The notes below the pieces were generated by a model, which was given only the letters and a program-made list of their open reading frames with translations, searched no databases and had not been told where the DNA came from. A program made the translations under genes and the position numbers. Below, in pieces: positions 7,884 through 16,250 of a DNA stretch of 64,000 bases (the first letter of the stretch is position 1; each line of letters opens with the position of its first letter). This stretch comes from Chromatiales bacterium (GTDB taxonomy: Bacteria > Pseudomonadota > Gammaproteobacteria > Steroidobacterales > GCA-2729495), in NCBI GenBank assembly GCA_024234935.1, contig JACKNI010000001.1, positions 434,001 to 498,000 on the forward strand, written 5' to 3'.

Positions 7884-9095
7884 TCAGATCACGCCGTCGC
7901 GCGCCAGCGCCTGACGTTCTTCGGCTCCATAGCCGAGCAAATCGCCGAGCACTTCATCGTTGTGTTCGCCGACTGTTGCGCCGGGCCAGTCAGTGCGGCC
8001 GGGTGTCGCGCTGAGGAAGGGCATCATCGCCGGGATCTTGAGCGCTTCGCCGTTGACCTGCACTTCCTCGAACAGCCCGCGGGCATTGAAATGTGGATCG
8101 CCGAGCATATCCACGACACTGTAGATCGGACCGGAAGGCACCACGGCTTTCTCGAGTACATCGAGAACCTGGACTGAGGACAATGACGCCGTCCACGCAC
8201 CGATCGCCGCATCGAGTTCCTTCTCGTGGGCAACCCGGCCGGCATTGTCTGCCATGCGCGGGTCATCACCCAGATCAGTACGCCCGATCGCCTGCATCAG
8301 TCGTTTGTAGATCGAATCACCATTACCGCCGATGATGACAAACTTGCCATCCTGGCACTTGTAGGTATTTGTCGGCACGATGCCGGTAAGCGTGGATCCG
8401 GAGGGCTCACGGACAACGCGTGCACCCGAATACTCTGGGACCACGCCTTCCATCAGATTGAATACCGATTCATAGAGCGCCGCATCAATCACCTGGCCAC
8501 GTCGCTCCGGATCCCTGGCCCGCTGAATACAGGCCAGCAGTACGCCAAGCACGCAGTGAATGCCACCCAGCGTATCGCCGATGCTCAGGTTCGGGCGCAC
8601 AGGCGCCTGACCCGGAAAGCCGTTGACGTATCGCAGGCCGCCCAGCCCCTCGCAGACCGACGCAAAGCCCGGTTTCGCGGCATAGGGCCCATCCTGGCCA
8701 TAGCCCGAAATACGGCCGTAGATGAGGCCCGGATTGTCTTTCCAGAGATCTGCGGGGCCGAGGCCCCATTTTTCCAGCGTGCCGGGGCGGAAATTCTCGA
8801 TAAGGATGTCTGACTTCAGCGCCAGTTCGCGAGCGATTTTCCGGCCTCGCGGCGTCCGCAGATCGAGCGTTACCGATTTCTTGTTCCGCCCAAGGCTGTG
8901 CCACCACAGCGATACGCCATCCTTCATCACGCGCCAGGTGCGAATCGGATCGCCGCTGCCGGGTGGTTCGATCTTGATGACCTCGGCACCAAAATAGCCA
9001 AGTACGCTGGCCGCAAAAGGGCCGGCCAGCAACTGGCCCATTTCGAGAACGCGGTAGCCGTCGAGGGGCCTCTCGCCCTTCTTCTTGTCCATCAT
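7884..9095 (-). CDS. CaiB/BaiF family (class III) CoA-transferase
   Basis: The protein has about 403 residues, typical for formyl-CoA/carnitine-type transferases. The N-terminus GYRVLEMGQLLAGPFAA and FGAEVIKIEPP are hallmarks of the family. The likely catalytic Asp is in NLSIGDTLGG (the Asp that forms the acyl-anhydride in formyl-CoA transferase). Residues YGRISGYGQDGPYAAKPGF complete the core. Family members move CoA between organic acids; the substrate here cannot be inferred. It is the first gene of a coupled pair with the bilin-reductase-like gene. Start is uncertain: ATG-ATG at 9095/9092 gives the usual family N-terminus, while an ATG at 9143 adds 16 polar residues. Confidence 0.9.
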   Translation of the reverse strand: MMDKKKGERPLDGYRVLEMGQLLAGPFAASVLGYFGAEVIKIEPPGSGDPIRTWRVMKDGVSLWWHSLGRNKKSVTLDLRTPRGRKIARELALKSDILIENFRPGTLEKWGLGPADLWKDNPGLIYGRISGYGQDGPYAAKPGFASVCEGLGGLRYVNGFPGQAPVRPNLSIGDTLGGIHCVLGVLLACIQRARDPERRGQVIDAALYESVFNLMEGVVPEYSGARVVREPSGSTLTGIVPTNTYKCQDGKFVIIGGNGDSIYKRLMQAIGRTDLGDDPRMADNAGRVAHEKELDAAIGAWTASLSSVQVLDVLEKAVVPSGPIYSVVDMLGDPHFNARGLFEEVQVNGEALKIPAMMPFLSATPGRTDWPGATVGEHNDEVLGDLLGYGAEERQALARDGVI

Positions 9096-9179
9096 TGGAT
9101 CGCTCACTGAGGTCGTAGTGGGGATGGTCCGTGGAACCGGCATTCTGCCAGTTCCGATGCTGCCTGCAAAACCGCCAGG

Positions 9180-9803
9180 CTAGCGCCTGTCCGGCGTGGC
9201 CTTGCCGACGAAGTGCCAGGAGATGAATCGTGGCCCGTCAAAATAGCTGCGTTCGATGTCCGTAAAGCGAAATCCGGCAGCTTCAATCGAGGCGTCGATT
9301 TGCCGGTTCGGGTTGCAGCCGGCCAGTCCGCGAAATACCGGCGCGAGCCGGTCCTGCCAGCGTGCAACGGCGGCATCGGGAGCCCGGCCATGCTCGAGGA
9401 ACAGCAGCTGCCCGTCCGGCTTCAGCACACGCCGGATCTCGGCCAGGGCACGGTCCAGATCGGGGATCGAGCAAAGCGTCCAGGTACTCACTACACAATC
9501 CATGCTGGCACGCTCAAGCGGGATGCTTTCCGCACCGGCAGTCAGAAACTCCACCGGAAAGGGACTCCGGGTAGCAGCAGCAAGTTCAGCCGCTCTGGTC
9601 TGCAGCAACTCGGAGGGTTCCAGCCCGAACAGGTGCGTGACCTTGCGGTCGTAGTAGGGGATATTCAATCCGGGTCCCATACCGACTTCAAGAACCCGGC
9701 CGCTGGCGAGCACCGGAATACGCGGCCGGTGTTTGGTCATGGCCTTGTTCTTCATGCCCGCCGAAATCAGCCTGGGCAGGATACGGTCACTATAGAAACC
9801 CAT
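9180..9803 (-). CDS. Class I SAM-dependent methyltransferase
   Basis: This 207-residue protein has the SAM-binding loop VLEVGMGPGLN (motif I, near residue 37), LFGLEPSE (motif II, acidic end of strand 2), AESIPLERASMDCVVSTWTLC (motif post-I/III) and IRRVLKPDGQLLFLEHG (motif IV-V). The layout matches small-molecule methyltransferases of the UbiE/METTL7 type. The target is unknown. Five bases separate it from the upstream P-loop gene, so it is probably the last gene of an HNH/P-loop/methyltransferase run. Confidence 0.88.
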   Translation of the reverse strand: MGFYSDRILPRLISAGMKNKAMTKHRPRIPVLASGRVLEVGMGPGLNIPYYDRKVTHLFGLEPSELLQTRAAELAAATRSPFPVEFLTAGAESIPLERASMDCVVSTWTLCSIPDLDRALAEIRRVLKPDGQLLFLEHGRAPDAAVARWQDRLAPVFRGLAGCNPNRQIDASIEAAGFRFTDIERSYFDGPRFISWHFVGKATPDRR

Positions 9804-9808
9804 GCGAT

Positions 9809-10669
9809 CTACCCCGCGTGCATCTCGCTGCGCCGGGTAATCGCAGCAGAAACCATTTCCAGAAAGTCAGTTTCATCGCGCAGCGTATTGATATCACGCG
9901 CGTTGACGGTATAGCCGTGCTGTTCGGCAATCGCCGTATAGCGCGGTCGTCGATGCTGGACAAGCCGCGGAAAAATCCAGGTAACGAACTTGTCGGGATC
10001 GATTTGCTCTACCGAACTGCAACCGGTTTCATCGAGATAATTTGCCAGTTGCGCCTCGAGGAAGTCTTCGCGGTAGTAAAGTGGCTTGGGCCGCTCGACT
10101 GCACGCCGGATGAGTTCCTGTTCCATATCGTCGCCGGCACGGAGATAGAGGATCAGGGTGTGCCTGGCCAGCACTTCAAGCATGCTGTCATCGTCGAGTT
10201 CGCAGATGCTGCCGCCGGCATCATTCAGAAAGTGGTCATAGCCGTAGATGTCATGAGCCTTGTCGATGAAGGCGGCTACGTCCTTCATCGCCGAAATCTC
10301 CGCATCGCGGTGCAGGCGTTGTCGCCGCCGAAACTCGGCAAACGGAAGGCCGCCCTGACCTACCGCACCGACCTTGCCGAGGAAAGTCGATATCGGCTCG
10401 AGGTTGTGGACGGTGATATTGCTAGAGATATAGATCGAGTCACTGCGCAGCAGGTCGCGCAGAAACGGTACCTTCATGGCCTGCGCCTTGACGTTGTCAA
10501 GGAACGGCTCCTCCAGGTACTTGGTGCCGATGCGGTAGTCGCCCGAATAGTGAAACCAGCTGGAACTCGGCAGCTTGTAGGCGAGGGTGGTCTTGCCCAC
10601 GCCGGACATGCCGAGGAGCGTGATCGCGCGGCGCGGCCAGGCCAGAAACTCATCGCGGGTCATGAACAT
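9809..10669 (-). CDS. P-loop ATPase/kinase of unknown role
   Basis: This 286-residue soluble protein has Walker A GMSGVGKTT at about residues 20-28, as in small kinases, followed by a region rich in aromatic and charged residues (SSWFHYSGDYRIGTKYL). LILYLRAGDD near residue 168 may be the third strand. No recognisable lid or substrate motif was identified. A second in-frame ATG (MTRDEF) lies two codons in. The gene lies 23 bases after the HNH nuclease gene and five bases before a methyltransferase gene. It could be a housekeeping kinase or a partner of the nuclease; the sequence does not decide. Confidence 0.72.
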   Translation of the reverse strand: MFMTRDEFLAWPRRAITLLGMSGVGKTTLAYKLPSSSWFHYSGDYRIGTKYLEEPFLDNVKAQAMKVPFLRDLLRSDSIYISSNITVHNLEPISTFLGKVGAVGQGGLPFAEFRRRQRLHRDAEISAMKDVAAFIDKAHDIYGYDHFLNDAGGSICELDDDSMLEVLARHTLILYLRAGDDMEQELIRRAVERPKPLYYREDFLEAQLANYLDETGCSSVEQIDPDKFVTWIFPRLVQHRRPRYTAIAEQHGYTVNARDINTLRDETDFLEMVSAAITRRSEMHAG

Positions 10670-10692
10670 GGCGGCAGTATAACCGTGGGCCG

Positions 10693-11700
10693 TCAGAGTC
10701 CCGCCAGCCGGCGGTGCAGGTCGAGTGCTTCAGTGCTGGGGCGCTGGTTCTCGTCACGCGGGTAGCGCAGCGGGCGACCGGCGAGAATGCGGTAGCTGGT
10801 GTCCATCAGGTCATCGCTGATGACCACCGACATGGTTTTCGTATCGATGGCGATTTTGCCCAGATCGAACAGGGTATGTACGTCGGCGCGGAGCAGCAGG
10901 CCGTTCGTGGCGTCGTGGGTGGATTTGCCCCGAAACGGCACGATATAGGCTGCCTCAAGCGCGTCCATTGCGGTGAAGTTGGTGATCGCACACCGGTATT
11001 CGTAGGCCTCGAGCAAGGCCTGCCGGAATCCGGGGTGACCGCGGCGCTTGATGATGGTGTCAACGACAGCCTGACGGCCTTCCTTGCTGTTCTGTGGCTC
11101 GAGCAGCTGAAGTTTGGCCATGTCGCGTTCCGACATGCGGATCATCCCGCTCATGTCGAGGATCGGACCGCCTACCGAAGTATTCAGCAGTCGCCGGCGC
11201 ACGAAGCGCTCAATACCGCCGAAATCTGCCTCTATCCGGTCGATGCACTCGGCGGATATGCGACTGATCTCGCCGGGAACGACGGGCAGATAGTCCACCA
11301 GTTCGGTGCAAGGCAGGCTGAGTGGCACCGGTTCGGACAGGAAGAACAGATACTCGCGGATTTCGTCTTCGGGGCGATCGGTGCCCCAGATCAGGGAGGC
11401 TGCCTTGGCATTCTGGTACCGCCCGAGCACCTTGGCGTAATAGCGAAAATGGTCCCGCTGGACCAGCAGCACGAAGTCCCCGACCCCCATCTGGAACCAG
11501 TGCTGGATATTCTCGGGTTGCCCGTGCAGGCCCCAGCCATAAAAACCGTGGCCGCGCCGCTCTATGTCGATGAGTTCAGGGTAGGTTGCATCGCTGAAAC
11601 TGCGGATCACCTGCTGACGCTCAATCGGCATGGCCACCGACCTCTCGAGATCGGTCCGGTCCTGTGCGGAGTCCACTGCGGCGACAAAGATACTGGCCAT
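10693..11700 (-). CDS. HNH endonuclease with N-terminal EVE/PUA-like domain
   Basis: The protein has 335 residues. Residues 230-290 carry an HNH_2-type module: FRQALLEAYEYRCAITNF, then EAAYIVPFRG, then NGLLLRADVHTLFDLG. Residues 1-120 contain GWGLHG, GDFVLLVQRDHFRYYAKVLG and a Trp, resembling EVE/PUA-like folds that read modified bases in modification-dependent restriction enzymes. The first His of the usual EAAHI motif is Tyr here, which could weaken catalysis. The protein could be a type IV-like restriction nuclease. It opens the minus-strand run with the P-loop and methyltransferase genes and is divergent from thrA. The ATG at 11700 has no clear ribosome site; an alternative start is at 11631. 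Confidence 0.75.
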   Translation of the reverse strand: MASIFVAAVDSAQDRTDLERSVAMPIERQQVIRSFSDATYPELIDIERRGHGFYGWGLHGQPENIQHWFQMGVGDFVLLVQRDHFRYYAKVLGRYQNAKAASLIWGTDRPEDEIREYLFFLSEPVPLSLPCTELVDYLPVVPGEISRISAECIDRIEADFGGIERFVRRRLLNTSVGGPILDMSGMIRMSERDMAKLQLLEPQNSKEGRQAVVDTIIKRRGHPGFRQALLEAYEYRCAITNFTAMDALEAAYIVPFRGKSTHDATNGLLLRADVHTLFDLGKIAIDTKTMSVVISDDLMDTSYRILAGRPLRYPRDENQRPSTEALDLHRRLAGL

Positions 11701-11839
11701 ATTTCGACGTGTGTCTGTCGGGGCTGAGGTGGAGCTGATTCTAGCCTACAAAGGCGCCTGACTGGTCCTAAGCCCTGTGGCGGACCGGCGGAACGGGTAT
11801 TATTGCGAGCGATTTTTTCCCTTGAGCAGGAACGGACGG

Positions 11840-14332
11840 ATGAAGCCGGGTTGGCAGGTTCACAAGTTTGGCGGTACCAGTCTCGGTGATGCGGATTGTT
11901 TTCGCCGGGTCGCCGATATTCTGCTGGCGGAGCCCGCAGAGCGGCAGGCCGTTGTCGTTTCCGCCATGGCCAGGACGACCGATGCACTTCTCGGTCTGGT
12001 GGCCGCAGCCGAGCAGTCAGCCCCGGATCTGGCCAGTCGCCAGGAGGCCCTGAACAGCCGTTACCGGACAACTGTTGGTGCATTGCTCAGGCAGCAGAAC
12101 CGGGCAGACGAGATCCTCGGCACCTTCGATGCGGACATGGCTGACTTGCGCGGCCTGCTGCATTCGATTTCACTGGTGCGGCAGGCGGGCGAACGCAGCC
12201 GGGATGTGGTGGCCGGATATGGTGAGCTCTGGTCATCGCGACTGCTGGCCGCGTATCTGGGCGAGCGCGCACAAGCGGACGCCCGCAAACCCCAGATCAG
12301 ATGGGTGGATGCGCGCGATCTGATCGTGATCGAGCGGGGTGAAATGGGACCGGCGGTGCGGTGGGATGAGTCTCGCGCCCGCGCACGCCGTCACTTCGGT
12401 GCAGATATCCGGGGAATTTCGGTCATTACCGGCTTCATCGCATCCGAACCCGACGGTCTGTTCTGCACGCTGGGCCGAAACGGCAGCGATTTCTCCGCAT
12501 CGATCGTCGGTGCCCTCGTGGATGCGGAAAAGATCACCATCTGGACCGACGTCGACGGCGTGATGAGTGCAGACCCGAACCGGGTCCCGGAAGCAACGAT
12601 CATCAGCTCGCTGTCATACAACGAGGCGATGGAGCTGGCCTATTTTGGCGCCAAGGTGATTCATCCACAAACCATGGCACCGGCTGTACAGCGGTCGATC
12701 CCGATCTGGATACGCAACACGTTCAACCCCGCCGCGACCGGTTCGCTTATCGGCCCGGCCGCCGGTTCGCAGCAGCCCATCAAGGGGATCACCTCCGTCG
12801 ACGATGTGGCGCTCGTGAACATCGAGGGAGCAGGCATGATCGGCGTACCCGGTACTGCCAATCGCCTGTTTGGCGTTCTGCGCGAGGCTTCAATATCGGT
12901 CATTCTCATTTCGCAGGCCAGCTCCGAACATTCGATCTGCATCGGCGTGCCGAGCCGGATGGCGGAACAGGCGGACAGGGTCGTGCGCCGTGCCTTTTCC
13001 GTCGAGCTTGATCAGGGGCTGATCCAGAGCGTGTCCGTCAAGAATCCGTGCAGCATCATCGCCGTGGTCGGCGATGGCATGGCGGGGATACCGGGTGTCG
13101 CGGGGCGATTCCTCAGCACGCTGGGCGCAGCCGGCATCAACGTGATGGCGATCGCGCAAGGCTCATCGGAGCGCAACATTTCAGCTGTAGTGGCCCGTTC
13201 TGATTCGACGCGGGCACTGCGGGCCGTGCATTCAGGCTTCTACCTGTCTGCCGAAACGGTTTCCATCGGCGTCGTCGGCCCGGGCAATGTCGGCCGGGTG
13301 CTGCTCGACCAGATGGCGGCAGAACTGCCACGCCTCAAGTCCCAGTTCAATCTGGATCTGCGCGTGCGGGCGATCGCCAGTTCGAGCCGCATGCTGCTGG
13401 CGGACGGGCGGATCGATCTCACCGACTGGCAGACTGTCTTTGCTCAGAAATCCGAACCGCTGGACTGGGAGCGATTTACCCGGCATGTACATGCCGAACA
13501 TCTGCCGCACGCAGCCGTGGTTGATTGCTCCGCCAGCGAGGCCGTGGCTTCACGCTACCTGGACTGGCTGGGTACCGGTGTACACGTCGTAACGCCCAAC
13601 AAGAAAGCGGCCAGCGGTCCGCTCGCGAACTACGACAAGTTGCATGAAGTCCGTCGTCAGCACAATACGCGCTTCCTTTATGAAACCACGGTCGGTGCCG
13701 CGCTGCCGATTATCGGCACCGTGCGCGACCTGCGCGAAACAGGCGATGAGATCCGCAGCATCGACGGCATCTTTTCAGGCACGCTGGCTTATCTCTTCAA
13801 CGTTTTCGACGGCAGCAAGCCATTCTCGGCCATCGTGCGCGAAGCGCGCGATGCCGGCTATACGGAGCCGGATCCGCGCGATGACCTGTCGGGCATGGAT
13901 GTGGCCCGCAAGCTGATCATTCTCGGTCGCGAGATGGGCATGCGTCTTGAACTCAAGGATGTGCAAATCGAAAGCCTGGTACCAGCCGGTCTCGATGCCG
14001 GCGACGCGGATCAATTCCTGCACGGACTTCCGGCTCACGATGCGGCAATGAGCGCGCGCTGGCGGAAGGCTGATGCCGAGGAGCAGGTACTGCGCTATGT
14101 CGGGCGCCTGGACCGGCAACGTGGCACAGCCACGGTGCAGCTCGAAAACCTGCCGCGTACGCATCCGTTCGCCAACATCAATCTGACGGATAATATCGTC
14201 CGCTTTGCCTCGGCGCGCTACAGCGAGAATCCGCTCGTCGTTCAGGGTCCGGGTGCCGGGCGTGCGGTAACGGCAGCGGGCGTCTTCGCCGACCTGCTGC
14301 GGCTTGCGACCTATCTGGGCACCGCGCTCTGA
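11840..14332 (+). CDS. thrA: Bifunctional aspartate kinase / homoserine dehydrogenase
   Basis: This 830-residue fusion catalyses the first and third steps of the aspartate pathway to threonine and methionine. The kinase domain starts with VHKFGGTSLGDADC, and has TLGRNGSDFSAS and WTDVDGVMSADP near residues 210-250. Two ACT regulatory domains follow (about 315-460, with IEGAGMIGVPG and VVGDGMAGIPG). The dehydrogenase starts at about residue 470 with IGVVGPGNVGRVLLDQM and contains NKKAASGPL and SGTLAYLFN. The ATG at 11840 follows AGGAACGGACGG; the frame upstream is not conserved. Feedback control by threonine is usual for the ThrA class. I saw no leader peptide rich in Thr/Ile. thrC follows after eight bases; thrB is absent. 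Confidence 0.96.
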   Translation: MKPGWQVHKFGGTSLGDADCFRRVADILLAEPAERQAVVVSAMARTTDALLGLVAAAEQSAPDLASRQEALNSRYRTTVGALLRQQNRADEILGTFDADMADLRGLLHSISLVRQAGERSRDVVAGYGELWSSRLLAAYLGERAQADARKPQIRWVDARDLIVIERGEMGPAVRWDESRARARRHFGADIRGISVITGFIASEPDGLFCTLGRNGSDFSASIVGALVDAEKITIWTDVDGVMSADPNRVPEATIISSLSYNEAMELAYFGAKVIHPQTMAPAVQRSIPIWIRNTFNPAATGSLIGPAAGSQQPIKGITSVDDVALVNIEGAGMIGVPGTANRLFGVLREASISVILISQASSEHSICIGVPSRMAEQADRVVRRAFSVELDQGLIQSVSVKNPCSIIAVVGDGMAGIPGVAGRFLSTLGAAGINVMAIAQGSSERNISAVVARSDSTRALRAVHSGFYLSAETVSIGVVGPGNVGRVLLDQMAAELPRLKSQFNLDLRVRAIASSSRMLLADGRIDLTDWQTVFAQKSEPLDWERFTRHVHAEHLPHAAVVDCSASEAVASRYLDWLGTGVHVVTPNKKAASGPLANYDKLHEVRRQHNTRFLYETTVGAALPIIGTVRDLRETGDEIRSIDGIFSGTLAYLFNVFDGSKPFSAIVREARDAGYTEPDPRDDLSGMDVARKLIILGREMGMRLELKDVQIESLVPAGLDAGDADQFLHGLPAHDAAMSARWRKADAEEQVLRYVGRLDRQRGTATVQLENLPRTHPFANINLTDNIVRFASARYSENPLVVQGPGAGRAVTAAGVFADLLRLATYLGTAL

Positions 14333-14340
14333 GTTCCATC

Positions 14341-15636
14341 ATGCAATACATCAGCACACGCGGAGGAGCGCCAGTCGGCATCGAGACTGCAATCATGAGC
14401 GGTACTGCCCCCGATGGGGGGCTGTATGTACCGATAAGTCTGCCGGCGACACAGCCTGCTGACTTTGCCGGGCGCGAAACCCTGCCCGACATTGCCGAAC
14501 AGCTGCTGATGCCGTTCTTTGCCGGTTCAACGCTGGCAGGACGACTGGGCGATATCTGCCGCCAGGCGCTGGATTTTCCGGTGCCGTTGCGCGAGCTGGA
14601 AAGCGGACAGCTCTCGGTGCTCGAGCTCTTTCATGGACCGACTGCTGCCTTCAAGGACGTCGGCGCGCGATTTCTTGCCGCCACCATGGAACGCATTGTC
14701 GATGACGGACGCTTTGCCACGCCACCAGTGACGATCATGGTTGCCACCTCGGGCGATACTGGCGGCGCGGTGGCTTCTGCTTATCACCGGCGACCGGGGA
14801 TGCGCGTCGTCGTGCTGTTCCCCCTTGGTCGTGTGTCGCCACGCCAGCAACATCAGCTCACCTGCTGGGGTGACAATGTCACCTCACTGGCTGTACGCGG
14901 TGAATTCGACGATTGCCAACGCCTTGTGAAGGAGGCTTTTGCCGACCAGCAGCTCGCCAGTACGCACCGTCTCTGCTCGGCCAACAGCATCAATGTCGGC
15001 CGGCTGCTGCCGCAAGCTGCCTATTATGCGAAAGCCAGTCTGGAACACTGGCGGAAAACCGGCCAGCCGCTGAGTTTTGTGATTCCGACAGGCAACCTCG
15101 GCAACGGCTTTGCCTGCGTCTGGGCCAGGCGCATGGGTCTGCCCATCGATCGCATCGTACTGGCTACCAATGCAAATACGCCGATCGAAGATTATCTGGC
15201 CACCGGACAGTGGCTGCCGCGGCCGAGCATAGCGACGCTCGCATCGGCAATGGATGTGGGCAATCCGAGCAATATGGAAAGGCTGCGCCAGCTCTGCGGG
15301 GACATAACGAATCTGCGGGAAGAGGTCAGCGCAGTGGCTGTATCAGACGCGGAGATCCGCAGCAGTCTGAGCGATGAGTTCAGGCGTCATGGCATCGCCT
15401 GGTGCCCGCATACCGCAACGGGCCTGCATGTCTATCGTGGGCTGTCCGCGGCGCAGCGCGGTCAACGTCACTGGGTTGTCGTTGCGACGGCCCATGCGGC
15501 CAAGTTCGACACGATCGTGGAACCACTGCTCGGTTGTGATATCCCGCCGCCGGCGGAACTGGCTGCGCTCCTGGCACTGCCATCCAGGTTTGCGACGATT
15601 GACGCAAAGCTCGCCGATCTCGCCAGCCAGCTCTGA
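14341..15636 (+). CDS. thrC: Threonine synthase
   Basis: This 431-residue PLP enzyme converts O-phosphohomoserine to threonine. It begins MQYISTRGGAP, as usual for the long (E. coli-type) form; the PLP lysine is in FHGPTAAFKDVGARF near residue 105, and the phosphate-binding loop is TSGDTGGAVASA near 138. PTGNLGNGFACVWARRMGL is another family block. The length matches the family. It is co-transcribed with thrA, but the phosphohomoserine it needs must come from a homoserine kinase encoded elsewhere. The NERD gene starts five bases after its stop. Confidence 0.96.
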   Translation: MQYISTRGGAPVGIETAIMSGTAPDGGLYVPISLPATQPADFAGRETLPDIAEQLLMPFFAGSTLAGRLGDICRQALDFPVPLRELESGQLSVLELFHGPTAAFKDVGARFLAATMERIVDDGRFATPPVTIMVATSGDTGGAVASAYHRRPGMRVVVLFPLGRVSPRQQHQLTCWGDNVTSLAVRGEFDDCQRLVKEAFADQQLASTHRLCSANSINVGRLLPQAAYYAKASLEHWRKTGQPLSFVIPTGNLGNGFACVWARRMGLPIDRIVLATNANTPIEDYLATGQWLPRPSIATLASAMDVGNPSNMERLRQLCGDITNLREEVSAVAVSDAEIRSSLSDEFRRHGIAWCPHTATGLHVYRGLSAAQRGQRHWVVVATAHAAKFDTIVEPLLGCDIPPPAELAALLALPSRFATIDAKLADLASQL

Positions 15637-15641
15637 ACACC

Positions 15642-16250
15642 ATGCCCCCCGGTTCAGTCGATAACAATGCGTGGGTGCTTGGTGCCCTCGTTCTGCTCGC
15701 TGCGCTGCTGGCCGGCGGTATCGCGATATGGGTGCTCCGTCGCCGGCGACAGCGCGATACAGAGCGTCGGCTCCATGATGCCAGCTGCGGCATACTGAAG
15801 AACTCCCTGATACCGGATGGCAACGGTGGTCACATCCATCTCCAGTATGCCTTGCTTACCCGGCGCGGCATCCTGATCCTCGACATCAAGGAGGTCGAGG
15901 GACACGTGTTCGGCAGTGAGGGCATGCAGGACTGGACGGTGCTGGCAAACGACCGCCGCTATACCTTTGCCAATCCGCAACCCGGCCTGTGGGATCGCCT
16001 GGCCGCGGTAAAGCGGCTGACGCCTGAAGTTCCGGTGACCGGTCATGTCGCATTTGGCACCAAGGCGCGATTCTCCAAGGGACAACCGCGCAGCGTGATC
16101 ATGCTGGAGGAACTGCTGCAGGAGCTGGAGCAGGAGTCCCAGGCAGACCGGTCTATGGCTGCTGAAAGTTTTCGCCCGTACTGGGATCGTCTGTGCGCGG
16201 CGGCCGGGTCGGCTCAGGGTGAGGCCGCTAGCGGACACTCTCAAGCCTGA
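15642..16250 (+). CDS. Membrane-anchored NERD domain protein
   Basis: This 202-residue protein has one N-terminal membrane helix (about residues 11-32, VLGALVLLAALLAGGIAIWV) ended by a basic RRRR stop-transfer. Residues 50-140 match the NERD (nuclease-related) fold: ILKNSLIP, HIHLQYALLTRRGILILDIKE and GHVFGSEGMQDWT. NERD domains are presumed nucleases of the restriction-endonuclease-like fold; the D-I-K of LDIKE is in the place of the ExK catalytic pair. Function is unknown. It follows thrC by five bases and overlaps the 3' end of the convergent tatD gene by 23 bases. Confidence 0.8.
   Translation: MPPGSVDNNAWVLGALVLLAALLAGGIAIWVLRRRRQRDTERRLHDASCGILKNSLIPDGNGGHIHLQYALLTRRGILILDIKEVEGHVFGSEGMQDWTVLANDRRYTFANPQPGLWDRLAAVKRLTPEVPVTGHVAFGTKARFSKGQPRSVIMLEELLQELEQESQADRSMAAESFRPYWDRLCAAAGSAQGEAASGHSQA

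Noticed and set aside
10714..11727. Long open frame on the plus strand
   Set aside because: It is antisense to the HNH gene and lacks recognisable structure.
11701..11839. Threonine leader/attenuator upstream of thrA
   Set aside because: No Thr/Ile-rich short peptide or convincing hairpin with a T-run could be found, only a short T-run near 11814.
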